Below, in pieces: positions 9,650 to 21,559 of a DNA stretch of 64,000 bases. The notes under the pieces are model-generated. The model saw only the letters and a list, made by a program, of their open reading frames with translations, did not search any database and was not told the DNA's origin. Each line of letters starts with the position of its first letter. The stretch's first letter is position 1. Source of the DNA: Prionace glauca (taxonomy: Eukaryota; Chordata; Chondrichthyes; Carcharhiniformes; Carcharhinidae); NCBI GenBank assembly GCA_037974335.1, contig CM075760.1, positions 58,619,812 through 58,683,811 of the forward strand, read 5' to 3'. The translations under genes and the position numbers were made by a program.

Positions 9650-11068
9650 GTGGTGATGTTACAAACTTCATCACCGCAGGAGGCAGTAAGAATTCTCAAT
9701 CAGAAATTCTCATCACTCTGATCCTGGAGTAAAGGGATTGGGGAATTCAAATATGTGCCGGTTACGTTGAACTTGTCGCAAATTTGAACCAAATAATGGA
9801 CACCTCTCTCTCTCTTTCTGTCTTTTCACCCATCCTCGCTCTCTTTCTGCTACATTGAGGAGCCATATTGACGATCTATATTGTCTTGAACATCGTACTC
9901 AGGCTACCCAATGACATTAGGATACAACGCTCTATAGTGTTGACTCTCTAAGTCTCCTGTTCCCACCTCATCCTCCAGGCATCATGCCTTGACGTGGCGC
10001 TAGGTGACCACAGATTTCCATTAGATTGCTCATGATTATGCCTGACAAATTACTGTAGTGGCTTTCATTACCTCCTGCAGTATGAGTGACCAGGAACCTG
10101 TTCTGTTCTCACCACCTGTTATTAGGCATACTGGAAGAATTCAGACCCTGATATTCAACACTTGGTGACAAGGAGAACACATTACAAAGCCACGATATTT
10201 TAACCTCAGGGTTTTAAACTCCAGCCCCTACCCCCCCCACCCCCACCCCCCCCCCCCCCCGCCCCCGCAATTTAACCAGAACTGGTTCATCCGAGGAAGC
10301 GAGATTAAAATTAAACCTGGATTGGGGATAATAAAGAGACAACAACTCACGTGTGGCCTATAGAACAGGACTCAGTCCATCCATCCTCCTCTGGAGAAAA
10401 GCCCCTTGTCCAAGGATTCCCAGTCCCATTGCAGTCTTCAAAATTCAAATTCCTGGGGAGAAGAGAAAATCATTCATTAAAATACCAGAAAATGTTTAAA
10501 TTAAACAGCACGAGAGCCCAGGATTCTCCCTTCTCAGTTACACTGTCTCTCAGTAAAATCTCAATATTAATTCATGGGGAAAAGAGAGAGAAATATATTA
10601 AAATACCAGAAAATGTTTAAATTATCTCTTTCTGTCTCTTTATTTAGGACTTCTGTCTCTCTCTCTCTCTCTCAGTAATTTCATTGCAGTGTTAATGTTA
10701 GCCTTGTGACAGCAATAAATACATTTTAAAACTTTCAACTTTAAACTCTATCTGTGACTCTGTGTGAATTCAGAGCCCAGGTCAGTGCCAGATTGAGAGG
10801 GGGGTCAGTATTGAGCAGAATGGACAGACAGTTTGATAGAAAGTTTGAAGAAACTACAGGGAGTGTTTGGAAACATGTTGGGGGTTGTGGAAAGGTCAGT
10901 GTGTAACAAGCTGAGGGAAGGGGTTTCCAGTTCACATCTTGCTGCTGTTTGGGGCAGTGGGAGTTCCCTTTGCATTTCCAGGGAGCTGTGAACCCTCAGG
11001 GCTTTCTGCCTGTCTCTGTTTGAACAGTTTAATATGTTTAAACACTCAGACCTCTGGCCCTTGTTGGG
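9650..11068. other. Intergenic with poly-C tract and a local duplication
   Basis: A C-homopolymer-rich tract spans about 10,230-10,266. A unit of about 55 bp ending 'aaaataccagaaaatgtttaaatta' occurs twice (10,448-10,503 and 10,569-10,623). No gene is recognised. Confidence 0.55.
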
Positions 11069-11069
11069 A

Positions 11070-11215
11070 ATGATGTGGGTATGCCGGCGTTGGACTGGCG
11101 TAAACACAATTTTTTAATTCACCTGACGAAGAGGGTAACCTCGAAAGCTTGCTTGCTTGTGAGAATATTATCAAATAAATCGGTTGGACTAAAACCTGGT
11201 GTTGTCAGACTTTTT
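11070..11215 (+). repeat. Penelope/SINE-like tail repeat with GNRA-capped stem
   Basis: It begins 'atgccggcgttggactgg' and ends 'aaaacctggtgttgtcag'. It contains CTGACGAAGAGGGTAACCTC followed by GAAAG. It is the same family as 6530-6618 and 45,069-45,180. Confidence 0.75.
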
Positions 11216-11277
11216 ACCTTGTTGGAAATATCAGAATATCTCACTGCCCACCCCCCCAGTACACATCCCCCCCAAAC

Positions 11278-12245
11278 CCCCACCCTGTGTGTGTGTGTGT
11301 TGTCCCAAGTCTGGAGAATTCCCCACAGTCCCCTGAAAGTTTTTAACCTCCCTCTGAGAAACCCCCCCCCTTTTTAAAACAAAATCCCTGTGGTGCACAG
11401 CAAGATCCCACAGGACACAGTCAGCTGTGTGGAGTGTTTTTTACTTTGGGAAATGTTTATACAGAGAGAGAGAGAGTGAGGCAGAGAGAGGCTGGGACAG
11501 AAATTAAACTGACAACAATTCACACTGGGGTTTTCTTTCATATTTTATTGAGAGATGAAATATAGATGGGAATGTGTGGGGAGAGGGGAGGGGGTGCAGG
11601 GATTGGGAAGAACACTGGAGAGACAGAGACAGGGAAATTCTATACCCCCCGCCCCCCAATCCAAATAGAAATTCCTGGGAAAACAGAGAGAAAAGAATCT
11701 GGAGTCAGACAGCACAGAAACAGGCCCTTCGGCCCACCAGCTCAATGCTGGCCCATCAAATCCCAAACTATACTCCCATTCCCCAGCACTTGCTCCGTAG
11801 CCTACGATGCCTCGGAGATTAAAGTGCTCGAAATTCCCCAACCCCCTTTCCAGCTTTTACCTTGAACCCCACTCTGCGGTCCCTGAGCCAGATCTCGTTT
11901 CAAAGTAAAATGAGTGGTCGCTGTCGCAGTGCGGGGCAAAGGTCAGAGGCCCAGTGTGTGCACAGCAAGATCCCACAGCAGCAGCAAAGTGAATCTGAAT
12001 CAGATAGGACACACTCACCCCACGCTCTCACCTGCTGTGAGCCCTCTTTCCCACTCCCCACCCTGTGTGTCTGCATTGTCCCAAATCTCCAGAAAAGCTG
12101 GAACTACTCCTTAAAACACAGCAAACCCTTTTTTAAAACAAAATCCCTGTGGTGCACAGGAAGATCCCACAAGGTGCAGTCAGCTGTGCTGAGTTTTTTA
12201 ATTTGGGAAATGTTTACACAGAGGGAGAGAGAGGCTGAGACAGTG
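11278..12245 (+). repeat. Direct duplication, about 190-235-bp arms
   Basis: Segment 11,278-11,512 is repeated at 12,057-12,245. Shared landmarks are 'aaaacaaaatccctgtggtg', 'agatcccaca', 'cagtcagctgtg' and 'ttgggaaatgttta'. The unit spacing is about 760-780 bp. A third, weaker echo lies near 12,630-12,690. No coding signal is seen. Confidence 0.7.
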
Positions 12246-12349
12246 AAATCCGCCCCCCCCCCAATCCCCCAAGACCATCACAATTCAACTGGAGCCCCTG
12301 TCCCTCACTGAGGCCCCCCTCCCTCTAACAGCCTGTGTCTCTCCCCCTG

Positions 12350-12860
12350 CATCTAACCCACACCTCCAGCTGTTTCCATCCCTCCCTCTTACCCTCCCTC
12401 CCTGTCTCTGTCTCCCATCTACTACAGAAGAGACACAGAGAGAGAGAAACAGACTGGGAGAGAGAGAGACAGAAAAACAGACAAGAGAGACAAGGAGAGA
12501 GAGAAACAGAAAGACAGAGTGACAGGGAGAGGGAGAGACAGGAGAGAAAGGGAGAGGAACAGAGACAGGGAGAGAGAGAGAGATTTGATAATGAATCCTG
12601 TGTGGTCACACTATTGAGTGTCCTGTAATTTGGTGATTGTTTTATACAGAGAGGCAGAGAGAGAGGTGAAGACAGTGACATTCTCTCCCTGGCACCCCGG
12701 CAAGCTCAAAGACACAGAAGCTGCAGACACTCACACACACAAACTGCTTTGGTAAGTCTCCCAACATCTCCGTCTCTCTCTCTGTCTCTGTGTGTCTCTA
12801 TCTCTCTCCCAGTAACTTTATTGCAGTGTTAATGTGAGCCTTACATGTGACACTAATGAG
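12350..12860. repeat. GA/CT simple-sequence region
   Basis: Dense GAGAGA and ACAGAG runs explain the low-complexity open frames on both strands. Confidence 0.8.
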
Positions 12861-12869
12861 CAGCGGCCG

Positions 12870-14890
12870 GGCCGGAGTGGGCAAGAGGTGACACTGGGTG
12901 GTGTAGTGCCTGGGAGTGTTTCAGCGACCCCTGGTGGCCAGGAAGGGAAATAGCAGTAGGACTGTCTCTGCCCAAAGGCTTCCCCAGTTCAGCTGCTCAG
13001 AGACACTGGGAACTTCTTCAACTGGAAACTTCAGCTTCTCACATCCACCCCCTGTGTTCAGTCAATGTTTAATAGACAAGCTCTGTAGTGAAATCAGAAA
13101 CAACTTGTTCACATCAAAGGGGATGCGAATCTGAACCATTCTGCTCAAAAACTCTGCTTGCCTTGAAATTTCAATGGAAATGTTCAAGATGAGAATTTAT
13201 AGATGGAACTCATGTTGCCTGTGGAACGCTCATGATGCCACAATAAGATCAGTACCGATATCTCACAGGGTTGTCTGACTGGAGAGATGTCAGAGATGGA
13301 GGGATTAAATATAGAGCTACAGGGGCTGAAGCTCAGTTTGGTTAGAAATTGGCAGTACAAAGAACAAAGAAAGTTACAGCCCTGGAACCTTTTACTATTG
13401 TTTGTCAGCATGAGGTAAACCAGGAGTTATGGAGAAAAACAGGCATCTACCATTTCAACCGTTTCATTCTGACCGGAAACATGAAATTCATCTCGGAGTT
13501 AAAGCATTGAGCTGACCATTTTCTGCTGACTGCTGAATGGCCTCTCCTGCGCTGTAACCTTTTCTCTGCGTTCTATCAAGGAAATCTGATTCAAGTTAAA
13601 ACAGAAGCCGTTTCACATAATTTCTGAATCACTTCAGTTGCGATTTCACCAGATTTTTAACTCTATCCATCACACTCATCGTTTTTTATTTTCCTCCTCT
13701 TCCCTTTCCATTGGTTCTGAATTTTCTGTGCTTTTTATTCTTGTTGTAAGTCTCAGCTGCGTCTTCCTCTCATTCCGATTTTGCATGTTAACTTCTCTTT
13801 TACGACTCTATTTCCAATTCTCTTCATTTTAACCTGTTTTAATTTTCTGTTTCTGGATATGTTTTGGTCTATTTTCCCCTACCCGTGGACTTTGCTACCA
13901 CGGTTATTGAAACCTCGATATTCCAGACCCTACCCCAGTTATAATTGCATTGGACCATGTCTATATTCCTGTTAGCTGACACGTTAATTACGGCATTAAC
14001 CCTGACTATTTGTTATTGCATGCAACGCTATTTGAATTGCTACTGCGTTAACCATGTCTCATTTTGCATCAAACTATGACTGACACTGTTCAAATTATGG
14101 TCTGTTCTGTCACAGCTATTCCCGCTTCAGTGTATTTATTATATATATATATATTGCATGGACAGTGTCTCTGTTCCCAGTGCACTTTGTGATAATATTT
14201 CTAATCCAGGTTTCAGAACTTTTTTCATCTGATGGTGTTTGTGTTTATTTTACACGGGGCCATTTGACAAATGTGAGGACATCAGAGACTCCGAACGCGA
14301 GCATTTGGAGACCTTCACTGCCTTTGTAGCTCAGCTGGACAAAGGAAGCATTGCACAGTTTCTATATGGCCCAGAATTTAAATGAAACTATCTCCAACTG
14401 CAGAGACCCCCTCCCTCCATGTGAGCTGGTCGTGATTTGTAATAGTTCACTGAAATACTTTGGGAGCATTATACACTGATGAATAAACCAAATGCAAGAG
14501 CTGATCTGGCACCAGAAAACAGTCAACAGTTGGTAGTGTGTCAGAGATTGGAAGTGACAATATTTGGTTAAACATCGGACGACAGTTCAGTGTCTACCGC
14601 CATCCATTCCACTTGGAGGGGACACAAAGCCATGGTTTTGTGGAGATAGGCAAAACAGAAAATCTGTTGTCCTCAATCGGCCCAAATGCAAAATGTAATT
14701 ATCCACGCTGCCGTTCTGGCAAGTGGAACACATGAAATGGTGAGTTAATCTGTTTGTTTACTGAAGTGTGACGAAGGAGCAAGTTGTTACCTAATTGTAC
14801 CTCCAGAGACTCTCATTCAGAATAAATGAGGGCCTCTTTGAATGTGTCGCAGAGAATAGTTTTAAGCTTCTGAAAACCCTTTAGTTCCTG
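12870..14890. other. No gene recognised
   Basis: Unremarkable AT-rich intergenic sequence with a short (TA)n near 14,142-14,156. Confidence 0.4.
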
Positions 14891-14897
14891 AGAGGCG

Positions 14898-17671
14898 ATG
14901 CATGGGCCAGCGAAAGGTCTGTTCTATGCCATTTATTATCCTATTCTTGCTGCAATTGGTGTCCCTGGTAAGAGACAAATCTCAAAAAAAAGTTATTTAC
15001 ATTGTTTCGTTTCTAAAAAAACCCAATAATTTGGGTATCTTCTCTTTCAGGAACGGGCTAATTATTCTATTTAGCACTAATGAGTTTAAGGGACTCCAAC
15101 GGGGTACTGACCTTTGTATATAGGTGCCTTATTTGATATTATACCGTATAATGGTAAATTCTATGCTTTACTTGATTGAGTCATAGAACATTCCAAGATA
15201 TTATTCAACTTAATATGCTGCACAAAGGTAGAAATGCATTTAACTGGGTAGCCTAATTTGAACTATAATTGATGACTTTGCATCTGTTATATTGTTTAAC
15301 TCTGAGTTTCATTAAAGGTAGCAAAATTCGCTGGTGTTCTGAATGCAATTTTGGACCAATACCGCGTAACAGAGAAGTACCATGTATTTTCATGCCGTGA
15401 TTTATTGGTGAATTAACTATTACATTGCATTCTTTGAATTAGATGAAATCCGATATTAAAGAAAAATCATATCGTGATCACAAGAATTTGCAGTGCGGCA
15501 GCTGCAATGACTGAATAGTTACAATACCATGATTGGTATTGTATACAATTGGTATACAATACTGGGCAGCCCCCAGTATTAATGTAGTCATAGGATTTAA
15601 TTAAGGAAAGGTTTCAATCGGATGAATGGACACTCAAGAGTTTAAATCTGTGATGCACGTTTTACTTGTGCTGATAAATTTCTACATTTGATTTCTCGTT
15701 TGGATATTTTTATGGGTGTCTGTGGCAAGGCCAACATTTAGAACCGAAGTATCAGAAGGAGGCCATTCGGCCCATCGAGTCTCCACCGACCATAATCCCA
15801 CCCAGCCCTATCCCTTTAATCCCTCGTAATTACATTGCTAGTACCCCTGACACAAAGGGGCAATTTAGCATGGCCAATTAACCTAACACTCACATCTTTG
15901 GAATGTGGGAGGAAATAGGACTGCCCAGGGGAAACCCATGCAGAAACGGGGAGAACATACAAACTCCACACAGTGTCTCGCAATTTAACCAGGGTTCCTG
16001 TCACTGTGAGGAAGAAGTGATAACCACTGTGCCACCATGCCGCCCATTATTACTCATCTCTGATTGCCAGTGGAAAAGGTAAAGCTGCTCTTGTTTCTCC
16101 AGCCACTGCAGTACTTATGGGGGGAGCTTTCACAAAGACATTTAAAACCGAAGGACATAAGTAGATATTTCATACAAAATTTGATCAAAGAGTTAGGTTA
16201 CAATGGAAGTCCTAAAGAGAGGTGGCGAGAAACAACCGTTGAGAGCGGAAGTTCCAGATATTAGGGCCTCGGCAGCTAAAGATGCAACTATGGTGGGATA
16301 AATATCAGGGACACCCAAGGAGACAGAGTTGGAGGTAAGCTGCAGGAAGCTACAAGGACCTGGGATGAAGATACTATGAAGGCATAGACAGATGAGGATG
16401 AGATTATTAAAAACGAGACACTGCTGTACTGGGAATCAGTAAAGATCAGCGAGCATAGACTTGATTAATGTACTGGGCCTGTTATGAACAACGGCATCAG
16501 TGGTAATTATTCCGAATGAGCTGAAGTTGGGTAACTAACCATGAGCTGACCAGGATACAGAGTTTGTGGCGAGCTCAGATTGCAATGTTTTCTACAATGA
16601 CACATGTTTAGTTCAGCTTTGGATATTGAACGAACACCAACTGCGGCAGTCTGAGGCAAAGGGTGAGATCAGGACGGATTTGGTAATTGATTGGATGAGT
16701 CAGTAACTGGTGTTTAGATTCCGCTCTGTAACGTTTCACTATTTTTTTTACCTCTCACAGCCAACTTGTTGGCGATTGTAATCTTATGCCGAGGACGATG
16801 TGGACTCTCCCGGTGCATCACCTACTACCTGGTGGCGATTGCGGTGAGTGATTTCCTGGTCATCATTTCTGCCGTCATCCTCAATCGGATCGGTCGCATC
16901 TACTTTTCTAACAGTGTCCTATCCACCACCCCCACCTGTAGAGCCAGCGCCTTGCTGGCCTTTGCCACTCGGGATGGTTCAGTTTGGTTGACTGTGGCTT
17001 TCACCATCGACCGTTTCGTGGCCATCTGCTGTCAGAGCCTGAAGACCAGATACTGCACCGAGAAAACAGCATTGTGGGTTATAGGAATAGTCTGTGCCCT
17101 CAGCTGTATGGAAAACTTCCCTTACTACTTTGTCTACCAGCCTTTATACATCCTGGATGGGGTGCCCTGGTTCTGCGATATGAAGGTTGCCTTCTACACA
17201 TCGTCAGCCTGGCTGGCCTATGACTGGCTGGACAAAATCTTAACTCCCCTTCTTCCATTCCTCCTGATCCTGCTACTCAACGCCCTGACTGTGAGACACA
17301 TCTTAGGGGCCAGTAGAGCCCGCAGGAGACTCCGAGGCACCGAGAACCAGGGAGATCCGGAGATGGAAAACCGCAGGAAGTCCATTGTCCTGGTCTTCGC
17401 CATCTCGTTCAGTTTTCTTCTCCTATGGGCTACCTACGTCGGACATTTCCTCTATGCACGGCTCGCAGGTGCGGGTTACCTCACCAGCCTGGATTTCAAT
17501 AGCCCTGACTATATCCTTCAAGAGGCAACCAACATGTTCCAGTCTCTCAGTTCCTGCAACAATGTCTTTATCTATGCGGTGGCCCAGAACAAGTTCAGAG
17601 AGGAGCTGAAGAAATTACTAATTTGTCCATTCACCACGCTCGCTGATGGATTTCAACAGTGGAAAAATTAG
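14898..17671 (+). CDS. GPR139-like class A G-protein-coupled receptor, two exons, apparently intact
   Basis: Exon 1 (14,898-14,967) starts MHGPAKGLFYAIYYPILAAIGVP, the start of TM1, and ends in phase 1 at GTAAGA. Exon 2 (16,761-17,671) follows acceptor CCTCTCACAG and completes a receptor of about 326 residues. TM1 continues ANLLAIVILCRG. TM3 ends in the DRY variant IDRFVAICC, and TM5 runs into NALTVRHIL. The third intracellular loop is basic (RARRRLR). TM7 carries NNVFIYAV in place of NPxxY. Human GPR139/GPR142 couple mainly to Gq and sense aromatic amino acids; sharks carry many divergent 'GPR139-like' copies of unknown ligand (family knowledge). The ATG choice rests on the in-frame Met just upstream of TM1, and the N-terminus is very short. 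No regulatory element was identified. Confidence 0.88.
15753..16045 (-). repeat. tRNA-derived SINE inside the GPR139-like intron
   Basis: Nearly full-length copy of the 5190-5528 family, antisense to the receptor. The ends are 'gaggccattcggcccatcga' and 'ccactgtgccaccatgccgc'. Confidence 0.85.
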
Positions 17672-17699
17672 CAATTATTTCGCAGGACCATCAGAGTGG

Positions 17700-17912
17700 C
17701 CCAGTGTGTAGCTGCCTCTGTCTCTCTGACTCTCTTGATCTGTTTGTCAGTCTCTGTCTCGCTTGTCTGTTTTTCTCTCTCTCTTTCTCGCTCTGTCTCT
17801 CTCTCTCTCTCTGAGCCACACACACTCACACACACACACACACACACTCACACACACACACACTCACGCACTCACACACACACACTCTCACACACACATA
17901 CATACGCACATT
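17700..17912 (+). repeat. CT- then CA-dinucleotide microsatellite
   Basis: (CT)n-rich sequence to about 17,815 is followed by (CA)n to about 17,905. This accounts for the His/Thr-rich open frames. Confidence 0.9.
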
Positions 17913-18179
17913 CAGGAATTTGGAAGTTCCACGTTCAACATCCTACCCTTAATGTATTTAGGGTATCTCCTGTTGCACAAAGTGTTCCGTGTTGTCAATA
18001 GTCGGTGAGTCCTGAACTCAGGCGTGTCCAAATACTGGATGAGATGCGAAGCCACGTTCTGTATTTGCCCTCTCAAATGTGATGTCGTAATATTAAAACC
18101 CGATGGATGACAATGGAAGTTGTAAAATTTGTTAACAGGAGATAACAAAATAAACTGTAGATCGAGGCATTTAAAAATT

Positions 18180-18345
18180 GATCCTTGAGGAGTATAGTGA
18201 AAATGGAAGGGAACTTAAACGTGGAATCAGAAGGGCTAAAAGGGGCCATGAAATGTATTTAGCAAATAGGAACAAGAGGAATTCCAACTTTTTTTATGCA
18301 TGCAAGATGAGCAAAGGGATAGCAAGAACAGATTAGTTGCACGGG
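18180..18345 (+). mobile_element. CR1-like LINE fragment
   Basis: One frame reads LKRGIRRAKRGHEMYLANR, the linker region between endonuclease and reverse transcriptase. The same segment occurs in the larger LINEs at 23.6 and 60 kb. It is an isolated fragment. Confidence 0.75.
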
Positions 18346-18356
18346 GGAGCAATAAT

Positions 18357-18660
18357 AGTTGGGTAGTATTATTGCTAGACTATTAATCCAGAAACTCAGC
18401 CAATGTACTGGGACCACATTCTTGGATCGCGCTACAATAGATGGCGGAATTTGAATTCATAAACAAAAAATCTGGAATTAAAAAAATTACCGATGATCTT
18501 GAAAACATTGTCGTTTGTCAAGAAAACCCAATTTGATCACTGATGTCCTTTAGGGGAGGAAATCTGCCTTCTTTACCTAGTCTTGCCTGCATGTGATTCA
18601 GGAGCCATGACAATGTGATTGACATTCAGTTGCCCTCTGTCAAGGGTAATTAGGAACTGA
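18357..18660 (+). repeat. SINE of a second family
   Basis: It begins 'gactattaatccagaaactc' and contains 'gatgtcctttaggggagga' and 'acatgtgattcaggagccatgac'-type body sequence. Related copies are at 21,335-21,555, 23,430-23,590, 33,615-33,850 and 61,786-62,010 (antisense). Confidence 0.8.
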
Positions 18661-19162
18661 TTCATGCCATGACTAACTTTTTGATACATTTCATAATATT
18701 GAATTTTGGTGTCACCAGACGAGAGTCATTAGTCAGCCTGCTTGGCTTTTCCTTTGGTACTGGCCTTTGTTTGAGTTTTTACCTGGTGCCATACATTGGC
18801 AACCTTCCTGCCGAGAGAGGACTCATGGAGATGTAAATACAACAGAGATTCTGTGCTGTCAAGGCATCTGGTTCTCCCTCTGCCAACTATTAGTATTGTC
18901 CAGAGGAAAGGGTCAAACAAGCACTGTTCGGCACCAGCTCTGTTGTGGGAGTTGTCAGTGAGCTTTCTGAGAGACAACAGATGAACACCTACAGGACTCC
19001 ACTCCAGATCTTCTGTTAGGGTTTCCTGCCTCATCCTGCTTACCCTCCAAATCCTTCACAGGTAGAGGGCTATTTACCTGTAGCTGAGTGAGGGACAATG
19101 TTGAGGACTCCCCAGAAAGCTCTCTCCCAAATGTTAACCTTTGTGTCGCTACCTAGGAGCAC

Positions 19163-19325
19163 TACGGTGGCATGGTGGTTAGTACTGCTGACTCACAGCA
19201 TCACGGACCTCTGTTCAGTTCCAGTTTTGGGTCACTGTCTGTGTTGACTTTGTACATTTTCTCTGTGTCTGTACAGGTTTACTCCAGATGTTCCACTTTC
19301 CTCTCACACTCCAAAATACGTGCTG
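19163..19325 (+). repeat. tRNA-derived SINE, 5' part
   Basis: Diverged sense copy starting 'cggtggcatggtggttagta' and ending in the 'ccactttcctctcacactcc' body; the 3' part is missing. Confidence 0.75.
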
Positions 19326-19450
19326 GTTTAAAAAAAAAATCAAATTGTTGTGTGTGTGTATTTTTTTTATTTTAACACATCGTCAGTCTAATTGGAAATT
19401 TTTTCCATTGAATCGTATCTAATTTTATTCTGTATTTCCTTCCCTGACAG

Positions 19451-20349
19451 TGAACATAATCACAATTGTGACACTGACGAGCAGAAACTGTGGTCTGTCC
19501 AAATGTGTCACTCGTTACCTGGTTGCCATGTCAGTGGGGGATCTGCTGGTCGTTATCCTCGACCTGATATTGAGACACATTCCCATTGTTTATCAGGAAC
19601 ACTTTTATTTCGTGCGCTCGCTCCCCGTGTGTAACATCCACGCCGTCCTGCTTTATGCAGCCACTGACTGTTCTGTCTGGTTCACCGTCACTTTCACTTT
19701 TGATCGATTTGTTGCCATTTGCTGCCCCAAGCTGAAAAGTAAATATTGCACTGAGAAATCGGCGGCTATGGTTCTGGGAACAGTGACGGTGCTGAGCTGT
19801 TTAAAGAACATTATCTGGTATTTTATGTTATTAAATACATATTGGCTGCGGAACCTCCCCTGGTTTTGTGATTTCACAGGTGATGTTGTGGAATCTCTGA
19901 CCTGGGGATCAATTGAGTTCCTCCATTACATTCTAACCCCATGTGTCCCATTCGTCCTGATTCTGCTGCTCAATGCTCTCACCGTCAGACACATTTTAGT
20001 GAGCAGCAGAGCCCGCAGGAGACTCCGGGCTCACAGCAGCGGGGAGAATCCCAGAGACCCAGAGATGGAGAGTCGAAGGAAATCCATCATTTTGCTATTT
20101 GTTATCTCAGCCAATTTCATCCTCTTATGGTCAACATTCATGGTTTATTCAGTATGGAATCGCATGTATGATTTGGGCTATCATTTCACACTAGATTTTT
20201 TTGTTATGGAATTGGGCTTCATGCTGCAACTCACAAGTTGCTGTACAAATACTGTTATTTACGCCGTGACACAAACTCACTTCAGGCAGCAGCTAAAAAA
20301 TCTATTGAAATATCCCCTTACTGCAATTTTTCATCTCAATACAGCCTGA
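19451..20349 (+). CDS. GPR139-like class A GPCR, large second exon (first exon not found)
   Basis: The exon starts after acceptor TTCCCTGACAG in phase 1 with VNIITIVTLTSRNCGLS (second half of TM1) and is open to TGA at 20,349. It covers TM1b-TM7. TM3 ends in FTFDRFVAICC, the second extracellular loop has PWFCDF, and TM5-ICL3 has NALTVRHIL and RARRRLR. TM7 has TNTVIYAVTQ, again lacking NPxxY. It is a clear tandem paralogue of the 16.7-kb exon. I could not find an 'IYYPxLAxxGVP' first exon between 17,672 and 19,440. Either it is diverged, lost, or the exon at 14,898-14,967 is shared: its phase-1 G plus TG would give GVPV, as in the family. I call it a probable gene or alternative exon rather than a pseudogene because about 300 codons are uninterrupted. 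Confidence 0.82.
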
Positions 20350-20404
20350 GAGGAAATGACAACATCAAGACCTCTGACTCTTCCTATTGGGCATTCAAAC
20401 TGTA

Positions 20405-21170
20405 AATCACCAAACAGCCTCACAGAGATAGAAAGAGTGAAAGATAGAGAGAGAGGACAATGTTAGCAACAGTGAGATTGATAGGCAGAGAGTGGCACAG
20501 AGAGGGAAAGGGACAAAGACTTGGAGAGCAACAGAATTTGAAAGCGTTTCTAACAGGTACAGGAAAATAAACAGGGAGACAGACAGAAAAAAGAGAGACA
20601 AAGAAAGAATCTCACAGAACGAGACAGACAGAAAAAAGAGAGACAAAGAAAGAATCTCACAGAACGAGACAGACAGAAATAGTGAGGAAAATGGCGAGGG
20701 AGATACACAGGGAATGAGAAAGGGAGACAGAGGAAGACAGATTGGAGGTTGTAATAAGAGAAGGAGAGGGAGACAAGGGGGGAAGCGGGAGACAAAAAGT
20801 GAGGCAGAGGGAAATAGCCAGAGACAGATAGAAACAGAGATATAGAGACACAGAACAGGAGAAAATGGGAAAGAGTGAGACTGAAAAAGGACAATGGACA
20901 AAGCAAGAGCAAAAGTCAGAGTGAGGTGGGGGAGGCAGACAGACAAATAAGTAAAAGAGGGACAGGGAGTGGGAGAAGGAGAGTGATACTGAGGTGGGGG
21001 GGGGGCAGGAAAGACAGAGGAAGAGGGTAGAAAGAGGGAGAGTGGGGAAGAGGCGGGGAGACAGCAAAAGGCAGAGTGAAACATTGAGAGAGTCAGAGGC
21101 ACAGAGAGACACAGAGAAAGAGTGACAGAGAGAGAGCCACAAGAAACATAGAAAGAGGCAGAGAGATATA
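20405..21170. repeat. Purine-rich low-complexity region with a 45-bp tandem repeat
   Basis: GA-rich throughout. A 45-bp unit starting GAGACAGACAG recurs at 20,576, 20,621 and (partly) 20,666. Long Ser/Leu-rich frames on the minus strand are artefacts of composition. Confidence 0.85.
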
Positions 21171-21334
21171 TTTAAGGACTTTAACGATAATCATCAGGTG
21201 GAGCTTTGGAAGATTAGCTCCCTGATTGAGGCGGTTAATGCTGTCTAATCCGGGAGCCCTGCAGACATATATAATATGGTGTGTCAGGGTAACCAGAATT
21301 CAGGGCGTGTACACTCAGGTGTGGATGTGATGGA

Positions 21335-21555
21335 CTGGTGGTTTTATCACCAGAGCATTAATACAGAAACTCATGTAATGTTCTGGGCACACGGGTTTCG
21401 ATCACATCACTGCGGAAGGTGGAACTTGAATAAATATATCTCGTGACCATAAAAAACATTGCCCATTTTCAGAAAGACCCATCTGGTTTATCAGTGTCCT
21501 AGGGAAGAGCCACAGCAATGTGGTTGACACTTCATTACCCTCTGAACATGGGCAA
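21335..21555 (+). repeat. SINE of the second family
   Basis: Diverged copy of the 18,357 repeat, with 'attaatacagaaactcatg', 'catctggtttatcagtgtcc' and 'ccacagcaatgtggttgac'. Confidence 0.75.
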
Positions 21556-21559
21556 CTAG

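Noticed and set aside
17763-18008. Ser/Leu then His/Thr-rich frames after the first GPCR
   Set aside because: CT and CA microsatellites only.
20407-21142. Long minus-strand open frames of 161-231 codons
   Set aside because: They read a GA-rich low-complexity tract. The Leu/Ser/Cys-rich products have no domain, and several frames are open at once.
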